Positions 6,429-8,859 of a DNA stretch of 8,859 nucleotides are shown here, piece by piece; position 1 is the first letter of the stretch; each line of letters begins with the position of its first letter. Both the position numbers and the translations under genes were made by a program. The notes beneath the pieces are model-generated. The model was given only the letters and a program-made list of their open reading frames with translations, was not told the origin of the DNA and did no database searches. Location: positions 1 to 8,859 of the forward strand of contig JAEWYG010000158.1 of the NCBI GenBank assembly GCA_023395755.1. Direction: 5' to 3'. This DNA comes from Actinomycetes bacterium. GTDB lineage: Bacteria; Actinomycetota; Coriobacteriia; Coriobacteriales; Eggerthellaceae.

Positions 6429-7412
6429 ATGGACCCCAACAAGCGCCCTGAAGATATGGAACGAATCACCACCCCCGAGCAGGCGCAAGCGTTCATAGCT
6501 GAGCAAGTAGAAGCCATCAAGGGCCAGGTTGGCAACCAAAAGGTGCTTTTGGCGCTTTCTGGCGGCGTAGATTCGTCTGTTGTCGCAGCACTGCTCATCA
6601 AGGCTATCGGCAAGCAGCTCATCTGTGTACACGTAAACCATGGCCTTATGCGCAAAGGCGAGAGCGAGCAGGTGGTAGACGTATTCCGCAACCAACTAGA
6701 CGCGAACCTCGTTTATGTAGACGCCACCGACCGCTTCCTCAATTTACTGGCCAACGTAGACGAGCCCGAAGCCAAGCGCAAGATTATCGGTGCTGAGTTT
6801 ATCCGCGTGTTCGAGGAGGAAGCCCGCAAGGTAGGCGACGAGGTTAGCTTTTTGGCGCAGGGAACCATCTATCCCGACATCCTCGAGTCAGATGGCGTGA
6901 AAGCGCATCATAACGTAGGTGGCTTACCCGACGATCTGCAATTCGATCTCTGCGAACCCGTAAAACTGTTGTATAAGGACGAAGTGCGCGTCATCGGTGA
7001 CGAGCTAGGTCTACCTGAGAGCATGGTACAGCGCCAGCCCTTCCCCGGCCCGGGTCTAGGTGTTCGTTGTCTTGGCGCCATCACGCGCGACCGACTCGAA
7101 GCATTGCGCGAAGCCGACGCTATCCTGCGCGAGGAGTTTGCCAACGCCGGCCTCGAGGGCAAGGTGTGGCAGTATTTCGTAAGCGTACCCGACTTCCGCG
7201 CCACTGGCGTGCGTGACGGTGTGCGTGCCTTTGAGTGGCCTGCCATCATTCGCGCGGTAAACACGGTGGACGCCATGACCGCCGACGTTCCCGAACTCGA
7301 TTGGACACTGCTCAAGAAGATTACCGCGCGTATTTGCGCCGAAGTTCCCGGCATCTGCCGCGTGGTATACGACCTAACTCCGAAACCTATTGGCACCATT
7401 GAGTGGGAATAG
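6429..7412 (+). CDS. guaA: GMP synthase, ATP-pyrophosphatase subunit (stand-alone)
   Basis: This 327-aa protein corresponds to the C-terminal two thirds of GMP synthase, which makes GMP from XMP, ATP and ammonia or glutamine. The PP-loop SGGVDSS is at 44-50, HVNHGLMR at 68-75, AQGTIYPD at 143-150, HHNVGGLP at 160-167 and QPFPGPGLG at 203-211. The dimerisation domain ends in the characteristic KPIGTIEWE. Bacterial GuaA is usually about 510-525 aa with an N-terminal class I glutamine amidotransferase; that domain is missing. A Shine-Dalgarno site just upstream and a nearby in-frame stop show the gene is complete as it stands, resembling the archaeal GuaAb arrangement. It must use free ammonia or an amidotransferase encoded elsewhere; none is in this window. 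The 3' end of this gene is a known integration site, and foreign-looking DNA follows the stop directly. Confidence 0.93.
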   Translation: MDPNKRPEDMERITTPEQAQAFIAEQVEAIKGQVGNQKVLLALSGGVDSSVVAALLIKAIGKQLICVHVNHGLMRKGESEQVVDVFRNQLDANLVYVDATDRFLNLLANVDEPEAKRKIIGAEFIRVFEEEARKVGDEVSFLAQGTIYPDILESDGVKAHHNVGGLPDDLQFDLCEPVKLLYKDEVRVIGDELGLPESMVQRQPFPGPGLGVRCLGAITRDRLEALREADAILREEFANAGLEGKVWQYFVSVPDFRATGVRDGVRAFEWPAIIRAVNTVDAMTADVPELDWTLLKKITARICAEVPGICRVVYDLTPKPIGTIEWE

Positions 7413-7523
7413 CAAAAGGCCAAAAGGGCAAAGCCACCTGCAACCATTCACTGTAACGCATTGCAACACATAGCGTCGCAATGACTATCACACCACCTGC
7501 AACAAGCAGGAATAACAGGTTCG

Positions 7524-7560
7524 AATCAGCCCCGGAATCCGATGGTTTTCGGGGCTGATT
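7524..7560 (+). terminator. Terminator-like hairpin downstream of guaA
   Basis: A perfect 11-bp stem (AATCAGCCCCG / CGGGGCTGATT) with a 15-base loop is followed on the plus strand by TTCATGCTTAT. It lies 112 bases past the guaA stop and could end guaA transcription before the element. The U-tract is poor. Confidence 0.5.
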
Positions 7561-7571
7561 TCATGCTTATC

Positions 7572-7774
7572 ACCTGCGGTTTTGATTCTTGATTGTTCTA
7601 TGAAGTGACGAGCGTTTGAGCGATTTGGCGCGTACCGGACATTCGTGCTCGTCATGAAAGGATGTAAAGCCACCCGCAATTACTCCCGAGCTGAAAACCG
7701 GCAGTTTTTGAGTGATTCGAATCAAACCCGAATCACCGCCCTCCTCCGAAAGCTGAAATCATAAAACCGCAGGT
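7572..7774. repeat. 12-bp inverted repeat pair in the junction
   Basis: ACCTGCGGTTTT at 7572-7583 is matched exactly by its reverse complement AAAACCGCAGGT at 7763-7774, with 179 bases between them. The spacing is too wide for a hairpin terminator and fits paired protein-binding sites such as integrase arm sites. Confidence 0.6.
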
Positions 7775-7840
7775 AAAGCTGGGGGAATAACAAATCGGGA
7801 AAAGGCGCTCTTTCAGGTGAATGTTCGCCCTCGACGAATA

Positions 7841-7864
7841 CGAAAAAGCGGCCCGGAGGCCGCT
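7841..7864 (-). terminator. Rho-independent terminator of the repressor gene
   Basis: On the minus strand AGCGGCC-TCCG-GGCCGCT forms a tight 7-bp GC-rich stem-loop directly followed by TTTT, 34 bases after the repressor stop. This is a textbook intrinsic terminator. Confidence 0.8.
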
Positions 7865-7898
7865 GGATTGATTCGCAATTATTCCTGGAGTGGCTTTC

Positions 7899-8324
7899 TC
7901 AGACCCCGAATTCAGCTTTCCATTCGTTAAGCTCCTCAGGGGTGATCTCACCCGCATTTTCCGAATCAAGCAGCTTCTTCCATGCTTTGAGTGCGGCGGC
8001 GAGTTTCGGCGACTTCTCCGCCCCCATATCGAATCCCAGGACGAGCATGCCGTCCACCTCCATGGGCTCGAGTCCGAACTCCTCGTCGAGCCTGAACAGA
8101 AGCTCCAGTGCTTGCCTGCTCGATTCCAGGGGCACCTCTCGCAGCGCCTCTGGCGAGATGTCCAACGCATCTGCGATAGCCTGAATCTGCTCCTGGCCGG
8201 GTGTCCTGTTCCCGAGCTCGTAGTTGCGGATGGCGGAATCGGTCTGCCCGCATGCTCCGGCAAGCTGTTTCTGCGTCATCTTGCGCAGCTTGCGATACTT
8301 CTTGATGAGCTCTCCGGTCTTCAA
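7899..8324 (-). CDS. XRE/cI-like repressor of the integrative element
   Basis: This 141-aa DNA-binding protein has an N-terminal HTH_XRE (lambda-repressor-type) domain at residues 4-62; the recognition region lies around MTQKQLAGACGQTDSAIRNY. The C-terminal half (65-141) is helical and acidic (AWKKLLDSENAG, TPEELNEW) and may mediate dimerisation. There is no LexA/S24 peptidase Ser-Lys signature, so SOS-type self-cleavage is unlikely. I start it at the TTG (8322-8324): GGGAGG lies five bases upstream and the product begins MKTGELIKKYRK, the usual family N-terminus. An ATG six codons earlier (8342) has no ribosome site and abuts a palindrome. It is divergent from the excisionase gene and separated by a dyad-rich control region, the layout of a phage/ICE genetic switch. 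Confidence 0.88.
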   Translation of the reverse strand: MKTGELIKKYRKLRKMTQKQLAGACGQTDSAIRNYELGNRTPGQEQIQAIADALDISPEALREVPLESSRQALELLFRLDEEFGLEPMEVDGMLVLGFDMGAEKSPKLAAALKAWKKLLDSENAGEITPEELNEWKAEFGV

Positions 8325-8328
8325 CTCT

Positions 8329-8335
8329 ACCTCCC
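8329..8335 (-). promoter_or_regulatory. Ribosome site that sets the repressor start at TTG
   Basis: The minus strand reads GGGAGGT, with GGAGG ending five bases before the TTG at 8324. It lies inside the longer reading frame that starts at the ATG 8342, which argues for the shorter protein. Confidence 0.65.
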
Positions 8336-8342
8336 AGGCCAT

Positions 8343-8355
8343 GTTCCGTCGGAAC
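8343..8355. promoter_or_regulatory. Operator candidate 1 (GTTC-N5-GAAC)
   Basis: The perfect palindrome GTTCCG-T-CGGAAC lies in the repressor mRNA leader, downstream of its promoter. It shares GTTC/GAAC half-sites with the two other dyads in this region, suggesting a binding site for repressor autoregulation. Confidence 0.55.
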
Positions 8356-8374
8356 GGTGATGAATCATGTGGAA

Positions 8375-8383
8375 ACTATAGCA
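8375..8383 (-). promoter_or_regulatory. Repressor promoter, extended -10 type
   Basis: The minus strand reads TGC-TATAGT, a near-consensus extended -10 box, 51 bases before the TTG start codon. No good -35 box is needed for this class and none is seen. A single GAACGGT half-site (8391-8397) lies just upstream. Confidence 0.55.
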
Positions 8384-8402
8384 CGTAATTGAACGGTATG
8401 TA

Positions 8403-8431
8403 TTGACAGTTCACAACTGAACTACTACCAT
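8403..8431 (+). promoter_or_regulatory. xis-int promoter
   Basis: A perfect -35 TTGACA (8403-8408) and a -10 TACCAT (8426-8431, four of six bases) are exactly 17 bases apart. The predicted start of transcription is near 8438, 35 bases before the excisionase ATG. Operator candidate 2 fills the spacer. Confidence 0.7.
8408..8423. promoter_or_regulatory. Operator candidate 2 (GTTC-N6-GAAC) in the promoter spacer
   Basis: The perfect dyad AGTTCA-CAAC-TGAACT lies between the -35 and -10 boxes of the xis-int promoter. A protein bound here would block RNA polymerase, so this is the best candidate for the main repression site. Confidence 0.6.
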
Positions 8432-8445
8432 GCAATTGCAAAACC

Positions 8446-8459
8446 GTTCATTTACGAAC
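8446..8459. promoter_or_regulatory. Operator candidate 3 (GTTC-N6-GAAC)
   Basis: GTTC-ATTTAC-GAAC has the same half-sites and six-base spacing as candidate 2. It lies just after the predicted transcription start and before the excisionase ribosome site (AGGAGG, 8463-8468). Confidence 0.55.
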
Positions 8460-8472
8460 TATAGGAGGACAT

Positions 8473-8679
8473 ATGAAAGATGTGGAACCACGACTGCTCG
8501 GGGCAGCGGAGGTTGCGGACAGGCTCGGCATCTGCCGTACCAAGGCCTACGGGATCATCAGGGATCTCAACAGGGAGATGCAGACGCGCGGGTGCAGGGT
8601 CATCGCCGGCCGCGTGAGCAACGAGATCTTCGAGGAAACGTACTTCAGGTCGAAGGGAGGCAGCCGCCATGACCGTTAA
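8473..8679 (+). CDS. Excisionase-like small HTH DNA-binding protein
   Basis: This 68-aa protein has a winged-helix/MerR-like HTH: LLGAAEVADRLGICRTKAYGIIRDLNREM (8-36), then a short wing (GCRVIAGRVSNEIFEETYF). The pattern matches the small Xis/DNA-binding proteins that precede tyrosine integrases in Gram-positive integrative elements, where they bend attachment-site DNA and favour excision. AGGAGG lies four bases before the ATG. The integrase ATG (8669) lies inside its 3' end with an 11-base overlap, so the two were co-translated. Five of its 11 arginine codons are AGG, a codon I do not find in guaA, which suggests a foreign origin. It could instead be a regulator; the context favours excisionase. 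Confidence 0.78.
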   Translation: MKDVEPRLLGAAEVADRLGICRTKAYGIIRDLNREMQTRGCRVIAGRVSNEIFEETYFRSKGGSRHDR

Positions 8680-8721
8680 GCAGGCGAAGAACGGGAGCTG
8701 GTTCACCCAGTTCCGCTGCAG
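8669..8721 (+). pseudogene. int: Tyrosine integrase, 5' fragment broken by IS insertion
   Basis: The reading frame starts at an ATG overlapping the excisionase gene by 11 bases; a possible GGAGG site lies at 8656-8660. The first 17 residues, MTVKQAKNGSWFTQFRC, match the beginning of the N-terminal arm-binding domain common in phage/ICE tyrosine integrases, where the G-x-W-x-x-x-F-R strand opens the fold. The frame then passes into IS sequence (Ser-Asp repeats) and stops at TAG 8792-8794, giving a 41-residue dead product. The catalytic domain, if still present, would lie beyond the IS, outside the window. The identification rests on a short stretch plus the xis neighbour. Confidence 0.65.
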
Positions 8722-8859
8722 TGATTCTGATTCTGATTCTGCCCCGCTTCAGTTGACAGCGGTTAAGCCGATTTTCGGCATTGCAACATCTTAGCTTCGA
8801 ACTCATCTGGACTCAACCAACCGAGCGCGGAATGAATCCTTCTCTTATTGTAAAAGGTT
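8722..8859 (-). mobile_element. IS3-family insertion sequence, right end only
   Basis: The segment contains the C-terminus of an IS3-type transposase on the minus strand plus about 40 bases of terminal non-coding DNA. The boundary lies between 8722 and 8740. The sequence there is three tandem TGATTC units and then TGCCCCGCTTCAGTTGACAG. IS3-family ends begin with TG, and several TG positions are possible, so the exact tip and target duplication cannot be set from one end. Confidence 0.75.
8763..8858 (-). CDS. IS3-family transposase (OrfB), C-terminal 31 residues
   Basis: On the minus strand the frame reads TFYNKRRIHSALGWLSPDEF and continues for 11 residues to a TAA at 8763-8765. The FYN-x-RR-x-HSALG-x-x-SP-x-x-F pattern is the signature of the C-terminal end of the rve (DDE) integrase domain in IS3/IS150-type transposases, just after the catalytic Glu region. 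The rest of the gene is beyond the right edge, so whether the element is intact cannot be judged. Confidence 0.88.
   Translation of the reverse strand, partial: TFYNKRRIHSALGWLSPDEFEAKMLQCRKSA

Larger units (their letters stand above)
7413..7898. other. Repeat-rich non-coding junction, candidate attL region
   Basis: These 486 bases between guaA and the repressor gene hold no convincing gene on either strand. They contain: a CACCTGC-type repeat family (7434-7444, 7493-7503, 7572-7577, variant 7671-7677, inverted 7769-7774); GGAATARCA copies at 7406-7414 (guaA end), 7509-7517 and 7784-7792; a direct repeat CGCAATTAYTCC at 7675-7686 and 7874-7885; a hairpin at 7524-7560; a palindrome TGATTCGAATCA at 7713-7724; and the repressor terminator at 7841-7864. 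Clustered short repeats of this kind beside an integrase module are what attachment regions look like. The att core itself cannot be fixed without the other end. Confidence 0.5.

Noticed and set aside
6179..6691. Minus-strand 170-codon frame across the divergent region and guaA start
   Set aside because: It runs antisense through the well-supported guaA PP-loop coding region and has no recognisable domain or ribosome site.
7518..7535. Possible tRNA 3' end (GGTTCGAATC T-loop motif)
   Set aside because: The flanking bases do not form a T-stem, and no acceptor, D or anticodon arm can be found. The following bases form a terminator-like hairpin instead.
7606..7654. TGACGAGC / GCTCGTCA inverted repeat in the junction
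   Set aside because: There are 8-bp arms with a 33-base spacer, no T-tract, and nothing connecting it to a gene. It is too weak to call.
7488..7679. Minus-strand 63-codon frame in the junction
   Set aside because: It crosses the 7524-7560 hairpin and several repeats, and has no domain or convincing ribosome site.
7890..8360. Plus-strand 156-codon frame over the repressor
   Set aside because: It is antisense to the XRE repressor, whose HTH domain, terminator and ribosome site are all in place.
8778..8788. GCATTGCAACA shared with 7458-7468, considered as an att repeat
   Set aside because: One copy is inside the IS transposase coding sequence, and 11-base coincidences are expected in a window of this length.

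Overview
The window looks like a chromosomal segment of an anaerobic bacterium of moderate GC content. The clostridial/coriobacterial-type ferredoxin (its CHEGAI and CDGLGDCLPACP stretches), the stand-alone GMP synthase ATPase subunit and the Ser/Gly-tailed membrane protein make an anaerobic Actinomycetota of the Coriobacteriia (Eggerthellaceae-like) my best guess. That is inference from protein style; no rRNA or other taxonomic marker is present.

Layout. Positions 1 to about 6006 hold six genes, all on the minus strand. Reading in the direction of transcription from the right they are: a uracil permease (NCS2, uraA-like); a membrane-anchored protein with a 145-residue Ser/Gly/Thr-rich tail; a TcdA-type ThiF/E1-like tRNA-modification enzyme; a TatD-family metal-dependent hydrolase that overlaps tcdA by one base; a 4Fe-4S ferredoxin-domain protein; and an M20 metallopeptidase cut by the left window edge. 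Terminator-like hairpins lie after uraA and after the ferredoxin gene, and a weaker one after tatD, so these are probably several short transcription units. A 422-bp divergent region then separates uraA from a plus-strand guaA-type gene. That gene carries only the ATP-pyrophosphatase and dimerisation domains of GMP synthase. It has its own TATAAT box and Shine-Dalgarno site, so it is a genuine split-type subunit and not a truncation.

Right end. Immediately after the guaA stop codon the character changes. The 3' end of guaA is a known integration hot spot. What follows is a 486-bp non-coding zone rich in short direct and inverted repeats, resembling an attachment region. Then comes a compact control module: a minus-strand XRE/cI-like repressor with its own terminator, a divergent promoter region carrying three GTTC-N5/6-GAAC dyads, a small plus-strand excisionase-like HTH protein, and the first 17 codons of a tyrosine integrase overlapping it. 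The integrase reading frame is broken at that point by the end of an IS3-family insertion sequence, whose transposase C-terminus runs off the right edge. The repressor and excisionase genes use AGG arginine codons freely, which guaA does not, consistent with imported DNA.

Interpretation. This appears to be the left (attL) end of an integrative element docked at guaA and probably immobilised by an IS insertion in its integrase. The repressor would silence the xis-int promoter: one dyad lies exactly in the spacer between that promoter's -35 and -10 boxes. The most notable observations are the operator architecture, the IS-broken integrase, the repeat-rich junction, the split GMP synthase with no amidotransferase nearby, and a perfect 13+1+13 palindrome in the uraA/guaA divergent region.
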